Source: a bacterium
GTDB lineage: Bacteria > Electryoneota > RPQS01
Direction of reading: 5' to 3'
Assembly (NCBI GenBank): GCA_036504735.1
Contig: DASXUQ010000005.1
Location: 713,377 to 777,376 of the forward strand
DNA length: 64,000 bases
A program made the position numbers and the translations under genes. The notes below the pieces were generated by a model. The model did not search any database and was not told the DNA's origin. It saw only the letters and a list, made by a program, of their open reading frames with translations. Shown piece after piece: positions 34,253-41,332 of this stretch. Positions within the stretch are counted from its first letter, which is position 1; each line of letters begins with the position of its first letter.

Positions 34253-34999
34253 TCAGGCTTCGGAAGCTTCCCGGATAGTGTCGTAGCCCTGGTCTTCGAG
34301 TTCGAGAGCGAGCGTGCGGTCACCGGTTTTGACAATGCGGCCATTCACCAGCACGTGCACGTAGTCGGGCACGATATAGTTAAGCAGACGCTGATAGTGC
34401 GTGATCACCAGCGCACCAAAATCGGGGCCGCGCAGAGCGTTGACACCGTTAGACACGATACGCAGGGCATCGATATCCAGACCGGAATCGGTCTCGTCCA
34501 GCACGGACATCTCCGGCTTGAGCATCCCCATCTGCAGGATCTCATTGCGCTTCTTTTCGCCACCGGAGAAACCTTCATTCAGGTAGCGCTTCGCAAATTC
34601 CGGAGTGATTTCGAGCAGCTCGAGCCACTTCTTCAACTCCTTATTGAACTCGGCAAACGATGGAGTGTTGCCGAATCTCTCGGTCATGGCCAACCGCAGA
34701 AAGTTGGTCACAGATACCCCGTATATCTCCTGCGGATACTGGAAGGCTAAAAACAGGCCGAGTTTAGCGCGCTCGTTGGCCTCTAAACCGACCAGGCTCT
34801 GCCCTTTCCATAAAATGTCGCCACCGGTCACTTCATAGCGCGGGTGCCCCATAATAGCCGATGCAAGCGTAGACTTACCGCTGCCATTAGGTCCCATCAC
34901 GGCATGGACTTCTCCGACGGGCACTACGAGGTCGAGGCCCTTCAGAATCTCCTTGCCTTCCACCGCGACGTGAAGGTTTTTGATCTCAAGACTATTCAA
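34253..34999 (-). CDS. sufC: Fe-S cluster assembly ATPase SufC
   Basis: A 248-residue ABC-type ATPase subunit of SufBC2D, cytoplasmic. Walker A GPNGSGKST, Q-loop FQYPQEIYGV, signature FSGGEKKRNEI (SufC-specific) and Walker B SVLDETDSGLDID are all intact. The start is TTG 34999, with GGAG upstream, 32 nt after the Rrf2-family regulator. In this genome it is separated from sufBD by the 26.3-34.1 kb insert while staying on the same strand. Confidence 0.97.
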   Translation of the reverse strand: MNSLEIKNLHVAVEGKEILKGLDLVVPVGEVHAVMGPNGSGKSTLASAIMGHPRYEVTGGDILWKGQSLVGLEANERAKLGLFLAFQYPQEIYGVSVTNFLRLAMTERFGNTPSFAEFNKELKKWLELLEITPEFAKRYLNEGFSGGEKKRNEILQMGMLKPEMSVLDETDSGLDIDALRIVSNGVNALRGPDFGALVITHYQRLLNYIVPDYVHVLVNGRIVKTGDRTLALELEDQGYDTIREASEA

Positions 35000-35031
35000 C
35001 AGTCGTTCTCCGTTATCCGTGCTAAGTATGG

Positions 35032-35553
35032 CTATGCCGTCGGTTGAGTGCGGCTGATTTCCGCCTGCACCATCGGCATCATCCGCAGGTCATCCGACTC
35101 TTCGAACGACGCGGGAACTCCCTGAGTGTCTTCCGCTTCCGCCTTGGCGATCAGCACCAGCAGATCCGACAACGTGCGGTTGCGGAAAAACTCTTTCAAA
35201 TGTCTCTCGGCTGTGCGCCAGAAGCCACGGATGATGCACCCGTTGGAAAGCACACAGAACTTCGGATCGTGCGCGCACTGGTTGAACTGGAGGCTTCCTT
35301 CGAATGTTTCGATCACGTCCAGCAAGTTGATCGCATCCGGTGTACGTCCCAGCATCACGCCGCCGCCTTTGCCGCGCTGAGTGCGAAGCATGCCATGACT
35401 GGCGAGCTGGGCGACGATCTTGGTGAGAAATACTCGAGGTACGTGTTGCCGGTCGGCAATCTCCCGGGTGACCACGGCGGTGCCGCGTGCCTGATGCATG
35501 GCGACGTCTACCAGCACTCGGAGTGCATAGTCTGCTTGCAGTGAAACCAACAT
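35032..35553 (-). CDS. Rrf2-family transcriptional regulator with Fe-S cysteines (SufR/IscR-like)
   Basis: 173 residues. An N-terminal winged helix (SLQADYALRVLVDVAMHQ, recognition region VPRVFLTKIVAQLASHG, wing RGKGGGVMLGR) is followed by three cysteines in CAHDPKFCVLSNGC (spacing 6 and 5), as in Rrf2 proteins that bind a [2Fe-2S] cluster. It is expected to sense Fe-S status and control the suf genes. It is immediately upstream of sufC and shares its promoter. ATG 35553. The cluster-binding capacity is inferred from the cysteines. Confidence 0.9.
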   Translation of the reverse strand: MLVSLQADYALRVLVDVAMHQARGTAVVTREIADRQHVPRVFLTKIVAQLASHGMLRTQRGKGGGVMLGRTPDAINLLDVIETFEGSLQFNQCAHDPKFCVLSNGCIIRGFWRTAERHLKEFFRNRTLSDLLVLIAKAEAEDTQGVPASFEESDDLRMMPMVQAEISRTQPTA

Positions 35554-35590
35554 GTCACAATCCCCTAAATCAGATCCATTTTGTCTGGTT

Positions 35591-35619
35591 AAATTACATA
35601 ATTATTCTTACCGAGTCAA
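35591..35619 (-). promoter_or_regulatory. Sigma-70 promoter of the Rrf2-sufC operon
   Basis: Minus strand: -35 TTGACT (35619-35614), 17-nt spacer, -10 TAATTT (35596-35591). It ends 38 nt from the regulator's ATG, so autoregulation through an overlapping operator is plausible. Confidence 0.7.
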
Positions 35620-35984
35620 GTCTTTTCCAAACCGCCGGAAGGACTACCACTTAAAATACTCGAGTCCTTTTTCCCGGATGTTCAGTTCAAATGTTTGCTC
35701 AAAGTAATATTTAATACCGCTTTAGTGTATAGAACAGACGCTCAAAACAGCGTAAATCCCGACAGGTGCAAAATATTCAGATTTCTGAGGAGGCACGGGG
35801 CAGCAGCATACCACAATGGACCCTGCCTTCTCCCCTGTTGGGCCGCATTAACAGATCTCAAAATCTTCTAATATTTGTCCGTTTCGGGATCATATCTCAC
35901 CCATAATCAAAATAATAGCGACAATCCACCGCGTTAAAGTAGACATTTCACGTCCTCTTTGACACAGCGCTTTGGAGTTGCCAT
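35620..35984. other. Gene-free stretch
   Basis: No supported gene, hairpin with T run or repeat seen between the suf promoter and the T9SS-domain remnant. Confidence 0.5.
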
Positions 35985-36167
35985 TCATCTCAGGAGAACC
36001 ATCTTCCGGCACGCTGACAGTCCCTCTCCTTCAAGGCGATACAAGTAAACGCCCGATGCCAGCGCGGATGCATCAAAACCCAGATGATGCTCCCCAGCGG
36101 TCATGTTCCCATCCGCAAGAGTTGCCACGGTCTCGCCGAGCAGATTGAACGCACTTGACATTCTGGC
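35985..36167 (-). pseudogene. Decayed 3' end of a T9SS cargo gene
   Basis: The minus strand encodes FNLLGETVATLADGNMTAG, ASALASGVYLYRLEGEGLSA and CRKMVLLR, then a stop (35987-35985). This is a clean C-terminal half of a type IX sorting domain. The upstream half (YPNPFN region) and the passenger are missing: further upstream the strand runs into the TPP riboswitch promoter. It is a remnant of a gene deleted or overwritten by the thiamin-uptake locus. Confidence 0.72.
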
Positions 36168-36183
36168 TGCACTGTTTTACATT
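36155..36183 (+). promoter_or_regulatory. Promoter of the TPP-riboswitch transcript
   Basis: -35 TTGACA (36155-36160), 17-nt spacer, -10 TACATT (36178-36183). Predicted initiation at about 36190 falls right at the first base-paired nucleotides of the aptamer. Confidence 0.8.
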
Positions 36184-36191
36184 TGAGATCA

Positions 36192-36292
36192 CGCAACCGT
36201 AGGGGTGGTCATCACGGGGAAACCTGCACGATGGCCTGAGAGATAGACCCTTGGGACCTGATCCGGGTAATGCCGGCGGAGGAAACGGTGCG
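36192..36292 (+). ncRNA. TPP (THI-box) riboswitch aptamer
   Basis: P1 is CGCAACCG (36192-36199) with CGGTGCG (36286-36292). The pyrimidine-sensor arm has the universal CTGAGA (36236-36241) followed by ACCCTT, and the pyrophosphate-sensor arm has ACCTGATCCGGGTAATGCCG then GCGGAGGAA. These match the THI-box consensus closely. It senses thiamin pyrophosphate and controls the downstream receptor and permease. Confidence 0.95.
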
Positions 36293-36332
36293 AGTCAGTT
36301 TTGCGTAACAGGCTGGATTCCGCTTCCAGTGC

Positions 36333-36370
36333 AAAATGGCCGCAACCGCTTTCGGTTGCAGCCATTTTTT
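36333..36370 (+). terminator. Intrinsic terminator serving as riboswitch expression platform
   Basis: AATGGC-CGCAACCG (36335-36348) pairs with CGGTTGC-A-GCCATT (36353-36366), followed by a T run to 36370. It lies 40 nt after the aptamer, so bound TPP should favour termination before the receptor gene. Confidence 0.85.
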
Positions 36371-36690
36371 GTTGTGTAAAACAGAGGATCGTGATCATGA
36401 ACATGTTGAGAAGAGCTATCCACGTCAGCCATCCCATATCCACCTCCCAAGCAGAAATCCGCAGGGAAACCTCCTCTGCTCCCCTTTCCCCTCTTTTCCC
36501 CCTACTTCAGTGGGGGGAACACAAGAGGGGTGGGGAAAGGGGCAGGGGGATAGAGGTCTGCCAGCACAATCACAAAGGGGATAGAGGTCTGCCCCCCCGA
36601 CCCGCCGACCCTTCCCCCTTAGAAAAAGAGGGAATCAGAAGGGGGTTCTGCTCTCGTCTCCTTCCCCTACTTCAGTGGGGGAAGGCCGGG
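36371..36690 (+). other. Long repeat-laden leader of the receptor gene
   Basis: About 320 nt between terminator and start codon, with no gene. It holds two copies of a CCCCTACTTCAGTGGGG hairpin (36496-36519 and 36661-36684) and copy 2 of the 39-bp dispersed repeat (36612-36650). The frame is open through it, but composition and repeats show it is non-coding. Confidence 0.6.
36612..36650 (+). repeat. 39-bp dispersed repeat, copy 2
   Basis: 36 of 39 bases match 34196-34234, including all of GGGAATCAGAAGGGGGTTCT. Confidence 0.7.
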
Positions 36691-39171
36691 ATGGGGGTGG
36701 GGGAAGTTAGATGGGGGTGGCTTTTTGGCTTTTTAGCTTTTTGGCTTTTGGCTTCAACTTCCTTCGCTGCCGAGATTCGCGGAACGGTAAAGGACTACAC
36801 CAACGGATATGCGGTCGCCGGAGCAATGGTGAAGTTTCCGGCTTTCAATGTGGAAACGGCCACCGACAAAGATGGCCGCTTCCGGTTTACTGACCTCTCC
36901 GCGGGAATCTATGGTGTCGTGATCTCCGCGCCGGGGTATCATATCTACAATTTCGAGCAGACCTTTGCCGACTCGGCCTCTGTTGTCAATGTCGCCATTG
37001 AACTCAAGCCGTCGGTCGCGGGAGAAACCACGGCAGAGTACTTGCAGGAACAGCCCCGCTACAACATGCCGGAAGTAACGGTCCTGAGCACACGGGCGAC
37101 CACCAAGGATCCCATCACCTACACCAACATGAACCAGCGGGAAGTGCAGCAGAGCACCTACGGACAGGATCTGCCGCTGCTCTTTACCGAACTGCCGAAT
37201 GTGATCGCCTATTCGGACGGCGGTAACGGTACAGGCTATTCCTATCTGCGGATGCGCGGATTTCCCCAGAGCCGCGTGGCCGTGGAAGTCAACGGTACGC
37301 CCCTGAACGACGCCGGCACCGGAGAAGTCTTCTGGATCGACCTGCCGGACTTTGCCGAAGACTTGCAGGACGTGCAGGTGCAGCGCGGTGTGGGATCATC
37401 CCTCTATGGCCCGGCCGCCTTCGGCGGGACCATCAATGTGGTGACGCGCACTCCGGGCCTCTATGACCACCCCACCCTGCGCGCGGAAGGCACCTATGGG
37501 TCGTTCAATACGCGCCGTGCAATGGTGATGTTCGAATCGGGACGGTTGCAGGACAAATACGGTATCTCCGGACGGCTGACGCGCATGAGCACCGACGGCT
37601 ACCGTGATCAGTCCTGGGCGACTCTCTGGAGCTATTATCTCTCCGCCGCGCGCTTCGGCAAGACGCACACCACGCGCGTGGTGTTCTATGGCGGCCCCGA
37701 AAAGACTCACCTCGCCTATGACGGAGCCACGCTGGCCGAACTGGCGCAAAATCGCAAATACAATCCGCTGTCCTATCCCGGCGAGACCGACAACTTCTTC
37801 CAGCCGCACTACGAACTGCACGACGAGTGGAAGATTTCCGGCAAGGTGAAACTGGACAACTCCCTCTACCTGTTCCGCGGCGACGGCTACTACGACCAGT
37901 TCCGCACGGCGGGTTCTCCTTCCGACTATTACTATTCCGCCGTCTCGCCGCAAGTGGAATTCAATCTCCTGCGGCGGCGCAATGTCGGCGAGACCGATTG
38001 GGGCTGGATTCCCCGGGCGCGAATCGAGCACGGCTGGGGCGAAACTACGGTGGGCGGCGAACTGCGCATCCATCAGGCACACCACGACGGCCAGATTGTC
38101 TGGTCCGAGTATCAGCCGGCCAACACGGGTCCGGATTACCGCTATTACGATTACCGCATCCGCAAGAATGCCGGCTCGGTGTATGTGCATAACCTCTTTA
38201 ATCTTTCGAAAAACCTGACCGCTATGGCGGATCTGCAATTGCGCACCCTTAGCTATCAGATGGACCGGGACCGCCTGTGGGGCGTCACCTGGAGCAAGGC
38301 ATGGGCCTTTGCCGCGCCGCGCGTGGGCCTCAGCTATCAGTTCCTGACACCCGATGGCAAGACCGGAACCCCCGCGGCCAGCGTCTATGTCAATCTCTCC
38401 GAAGCCGACCGCGAACCCGCATACAATGACATCTACGACCCGCAATCCCGCGACAATCTGCCCGATGTGGCGGCCGAAAATTTCCGCAGCACACCGGGCG
38501 GTTACAAGTACATCGGTCCCGGCCTGATGCCGGAAAATATGCAGGATCTGGAACTGGGCACCAACTGGCAATGGGTGCGCGGACGGCTCGGTATAAACCT
38601 GTATGCCATGCGGATCCACGACGAGCTGATCTGGGCCGGCGGTCTGGACAATCTGGGCCGTCCGGTAATTGGCAATGCCGATCAGACCAAGCACAATGGG
38701 ATCGAGGTCTCCGGCGCGTACTCTCCGGTCAATTGGGTGAACCTTTCGGGCAATGTGGCCCTCACCGATCACCGCTTTGTGCACTTCAAGGAATGGACGA
38801 GCAGCACAACCTTTATTTCCCATGACGGCAATCGCCTGGCCCTCGACCCGCCGTTCATCCTGAATTTCAAAGCGCGGTTTGACTATGAAGGATTTTTCTT
38901 CATGCCCTCCGTGCAGGCCTTGGGCAAGCAGTTTATCGACAACACCGAAGATGCCAGCACCGCCATTCCGGCCCACGCCCTCCTCAATGCGGATTTCGGT
39001 TACCGCTTCACGCATCTTGGCAGCGCGGCACAGTCGGCGGAACTTCGCTTCCGCGTCAACAACCTGCTGAACCGCACCTATGAGAGCGCGGGCTGGTGGG
39101 GCTGGACGGAGCCGGTCTACATCACCGGCGCACCGCGCGCGGTCTACAGCACCATGTCCGTGGAATTTTAG
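36691..39171 (+). CDS. TonB-dependent outer-membrane receptor, TPP-regulated
   Basis: 826 residues. ATG 36691 is chosen because it opens a signal peptide (WLFGFLAFWLLASTSFAA) with GGGGGAAGG just upstream; the open frame before it is the repeat-filled leader. A carboxypeptidase-regulatory-like domain comes first (IRGTVKDYTNGYAVAGAMVK), then a TonB plug (GQDLPLLFTELPNVIAYSDG, YSYLRMRGFPQSRVAVEVNG, QVQRGVGSSLYGPAAFGG) and a C-terminal 22-strand barrel ending YSTMSVEF with the terminal aromatic residue. It moves a large or scarce substrate across the outer membrane with TonB energy. The upstream TPP riboswitch argues for thiamin or a precursor. The next gene is a permease, the inner-membrane step. 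Confidence 0.92.
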   Translation: MGVGEVRWGWLFGFLAFWLLASTSFAAEIRGTVKDYTNGYAVAGAMVKFPAFNVETATDKDGRFRFTDLSAGIYGVVISAPGYHIYNFEQTFADSASVVNVAIELKPSVAGETTAEYLQEQPRYNMPEVTVLSTRATTKDPITYTNMNQREVQQSTYGQDLPLLFTELPNVIAYSDGGNGTGYSYLRMRGFPQSRVAVEVNGTPLNDAGTGEVFWIDLPDFAEDLQDVQVQRGVGSSLYGPAAFGGTINVVTRTPGLYDHPTLRAEGTYGSFNTRRAMVMFESGRLQDKYGISGRLTRMSTDGYRDQSWATLWSYYLSAARFGKTHTTRVVFYGGPEKTHLAYDGATLAELAQNRKYNPLSYPGETDNFFQPHYELHDEWKISGKVKLDNSLYLFRGDGYYDQFRTAGSPSDYYYSAVSPQVEFNLLRRRNVGETDWGWIPRARIEHGWGETTVGGELRIHQAHHDGQIVWSEYQPANTGPDYRYYDYRIRKNAGSVYVHNLFNLSKNLTAMADLQLRTLSYQMDRDRLWGVTWSKAWAFAAPRVGLSYQFLTPDGKTGTPAASVYVNLSEADREPAYNDIYDPQSRDNLPDVAAENFRSTPGGYKYIGPGLMPENMQDLELGTNWQWVRGRLGINLYAMRIHDELIWAGGLDNLGRPVIGNADQTKHNGIEVSGAYSPVNWVNLSGNVALTDHRFVHFKEWTSSTTFISHDGNRLALDPPFILNFKARFDYEGFFFMPSVQALGKQFIDNTEDASTAIPAHALLNADFGYRFTHLGSAAQSAELRFRVNNLLNRTYESAGWWGWTEPVYITGAPRAVYSTMSVEF

Positions 39172-39184
39172 AAAATGACAAACC

Positions 39185-39249
39185 AAAAATGAAAAACTAA
39201 AAAGTAGATCGCTAACGTTGCGGTTTTCCCTTTTTAGTTTTTCATTTTT
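39185..39249. repeat. AT-rich 20-bp perfect inverted repeat
   Basis: AAAAATGAAAAACTAAAAAG (39185-39204) and its exact reverse complement (39230-39249), followed by a partial duplication of TTTTTGGTT. It fills the spacer between receptor and permease. It might act as a weak terminator setting a receptor:permease ratio. Confidence 0.7.
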
Positions 39250-39273
39250 AATTTTTGGTTTTTGGTTTCCCCC

Positions 39274-40725
39274 ATGCCTTCCTCCTTCCGCCTTCATCCT
39301 TTGGACATCGCCGTTCCTGCGCTGTATTTTGTGGCCGTGCTGATCATCGGCCTCGTGCAGCGTGGGCGGCGCCATGGGGTTGAAGAGTACCTGTTGATGG
39401 GCCGGAAGCTGACCGCTCCGGCCTTCATCATGTCTCTGGTGTCCGCATGGTACGGCGGTATCTTAGGGGTCAGCGAGTACTCGTACAACTACGGCCTCTC
39501 CAACTGGTTTGTGTTCGGTGTGCCCTATTATCTCCATGCGCTGATCTTTGCGATCTTCTTTGCCCGGCTCGCGCGTCGCACGAAGAACTACTCGATTCCC
39601 GACCGGCTGGAAACCGTTTATGGCAGCGGCGCGGCACGGATCGGCGCGCTGGTGATTGTCGTGATTACCATGCCCGCCGCCTATCTGCTGATGGCGGGCA
39701 AGATGACCGCGTGGATTTTCGGCTGGACTTACCCCGCCGGACTGCTGGCCGCGGTGCTGTTCTCGACAATCTACATCTATGCCGGCGGACTGCGGAGCGT
39801 GGTGCGGACGGACGTCTTCGAATTCATCATCATGTACGCGGGCTTTGTGATGATGGTGCTGATGCTCGGCTCGCACTATGGCGGCATCAGTTTCCTGCGG
39901 GCGAATGTCAAACCGGAACTGTTCACACCCCTGGGCGGACAGGCTTTTGCCGCCGTGTTCGTGTGGTACATTATTGCGTCCACGACGCTGATCGAACCAC
40001 TGTTTTATGAGCGGGTTTCGGCGCTGGAAAAGGAGCGCACCGCGCTGCCGGGAATCTTGATGGCGATTGTCTTCTGGGCCATCTTCGATTTCATGACCAC
40101 CACCACCGGCCTCTATGCCCGCGCCCTGCTGCCGGATCTGAAGGACCCCTCCTATGCCTTCCCCGAGTTGGCCCGGCTGGTGCTGCCGGTAGGAGCCTTC
40201 GGCTTCTTTCTGGCGGCATTGCTGGCGACCATCATGAGCACCGTAAATGCCTACACCTTTCTGGCGGCAAAGACTCTGGGACAGGATCTCATCTGGAAGG
40301 GCAGCGCCGCACGAGATCCGAATCAGGTGCAGCCGCTGGTCCGGCGCTGGCTGCTGGTGACGACCGTGGCCGCCACGCTACTGGCACTGGCGTCCGATTC
40401 GATTGTCAATCTGTGGCATGGCCTGGGTTCGATTGCCGCCCCGGTCCTGCTTCTTCCCACGCTGACCTCATGGTCGGGCAAACATGCCTATCCCCGCCGG
40501 TTCGTTGTGCTGGGAATGATCGCCTCAGGGTTGGTGTCGCTCTTCTGGCAACTCTGGCAGGTGTATATGGGCGGGACGTATCCGTTCGGGATCGAGCCGA
40601 TTTACGTGGGGCTGGGGGTGTCGGGAGTGATTTATGCGGGAGGGAGGATGTTTACTAAACCTCAATCCGCGCCCGGAACAGAAGAGCGCAGCAAGCTGCG
40701 CGACTACCCCAAGATCAATCCGTAG
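39274..40725 (+). CDS. Sodium:solute symporter (SSS family), probable thiamin-related permease
   Basis: 483 residues with about 13 hydrophobic segments. SSS features are GRKLTAPAFIMSLVSAWYGG, then SIPDRLETVYGSGAARIGAL and the YAGGLRSVVRTDVFEFIIMY block. It uses the Na+ gradient for uptake across the inner membrane. It follows the TPP-regulated receptor by 102 nt on the same strand and is therefore probably under the same riboswitch. SSS permeases of the PanF-like ThiV type have been proposed as thiamin-related transporters from TPP regulation in other genomes; this gene may be an equivalent, but the substrate is inferred from context. ATG 39274 is used rather than TTG 39262. Confidence 0.88.
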   Translation: MPSSFRLHPLDIAVPALYFVAVLIIGLVQRGRRHGVEEYLLMGRKLTAPAFIMSLVSAWYGGILGVSEYSYNYGLSNWFVFGVPYYLHALIFAIFFARLARRTKNYSIPDRLETVYGSGAARIGALVIVVITMPAAYLLMAGKMTAWIFGWTYPAGLLAAVLFSTIYIYAGGLRSVVRTDVFEFIIMYAGFVMMVLMLGSHYGGISFLRANVKPELFTPLGGQAFAAVFVWYIIASTTLIEPLFYERVSALEKERTALPGILMAIVFWAIFDFMTTTTGLYARALLPDLKDPSYAFPELARLVLPVGAFGFFLAALLATIMSTVNAYTFLAAKTLGQDLIWKGSAARDPNQVQPLVRRWLLVTTVAATLLALASDSIVNLWHGLGSIAAPVLLLPTLTSWSGKHAYPRRFVVLGMIASGLVSLFWQLWQVYMGGTYPFGIEPIYVGLGVSGVIYAGGRMFTKPQSAPGTEERSKLRDYPKINP

Positions 40726-40743
40726 TTGCACCACTTGCTGTGC
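40686..40743. repeat. Inverted pair of the 22-bp dispersed repeat
   Basis: 40721-40743 matches 2824-2846 at 21/23. 40686-40707 is the reverse complement of the same element at 19/22 and lies inside the last codons of the permease (encoding RSKLRDY). Together they can form a larger stem across the stop codon. Confidence 0.6.
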
Positions 40744-40764
40744 CATGAGCAAACACCGAATACG

Positions 40765-40802
40765 GCGCGGGCAGGTCCATCAGACCTGCCCGCGCTGCAT
40801 TT
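40765..40802 (+). terminator. Terminator after the permease
   Basis: A 13-bp perfect stem, GCGCGGGCAGGTC (40765-40777) with GACCTGCCCGCGC (40783-40795), loop CATCA, then TGCATTTTCTTT. Confidence 0.82.
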
Positions 40803-40823
40803 TCTTTGTGTTTGAATGGAGGA

Positions 40824-41141
40824 TTACGCGGGCACGGATTGAGTCACCTCAAACCCTGGCGCGGATTCTGGACCGTCCGATAACGGAATGTGCATGCGCC
40901 GTTCTACGGCCACCAGATACTGCATGATTTGCCCCATGGCGGACATAATGATTCCGCCGGCTGACCCGATGATGATGACAAGCAGTCCCATCACCAGTCC
41001 CGATTGGCGTGTGACGACTTCGGCAAAAGCGCCCATCACCACCACTCCGAGGAGCACAGACATTACCACTGTGACCCAGCCGAACACCGCCATGAACTTT
41101 CCCAAATCGTTTAAGACATCAGAACGGTTTTTCACTTGCAT
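40824..41141 (-). CDS. Small two-helix membrane protein
   Basis: 105 residues. ATG 41141 is fixed by AAGGAGGAAAAG directly upstream. Two long hydrophobic helices (FMAVFGWVTVVMSVLLGVVV and LVMGLLVIIIGSAGGIIMSA) are separated by a short polar loop, with charged N- and C-terminal tails. No cysteine or catalytic motif. I do not recognise it. It faces the convergent permease terminator on one side and diverges from the GH13 gene on the other; no promoter was identified on its strand. Confidence 0.75.
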   Translation of the reverse strand: MQVKNRSDVLNDLGKFMAVFGWVTVVMSVLLGVVVMGAFAEVVTRQSGLVMGLLVIIIGSAGGIIMSAMGQIMQYLVAVERRMHIPLSDGPESAPGFEVTQSVPA

Positions 41142-41266
41142 CTTTTCCTCCTTAACCTGAGATACTCGCGCGCACCGGATAATATACTGAATTTTCACGA
41201 AAAGTCAAGTCCTGACTTGAATATGTCTTAATTAATCACATAGCATGTGAAAGCAAGATGCGGAGT

Positions 41267-41295
41267 TTGCAAGTGTCGAGGAAATATGGTATACT
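41267..41295 (+). promoter_or_regulatory. Sigma-70 promoter of the GH13 gene
   Basis: -35 TTGCAA (41267-41272), 17-nt spacer, -10 TATACT (41290-41295), 37 nt before the start codon. Confidence 0.72.
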
Positions 41296-41332
41296 TGTAG
41301 CAAAGTATTGAGGTTACTTTCTCCCCTTCTGC

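Noticed and set aside
36301-36690. N-terminal extension of the TonB receptor starting at TTG 36301
   Set aside because: It would translate the attenuator and two hairpin repeats; a signal peptide with a good ribosome-binding site begins at 36691.
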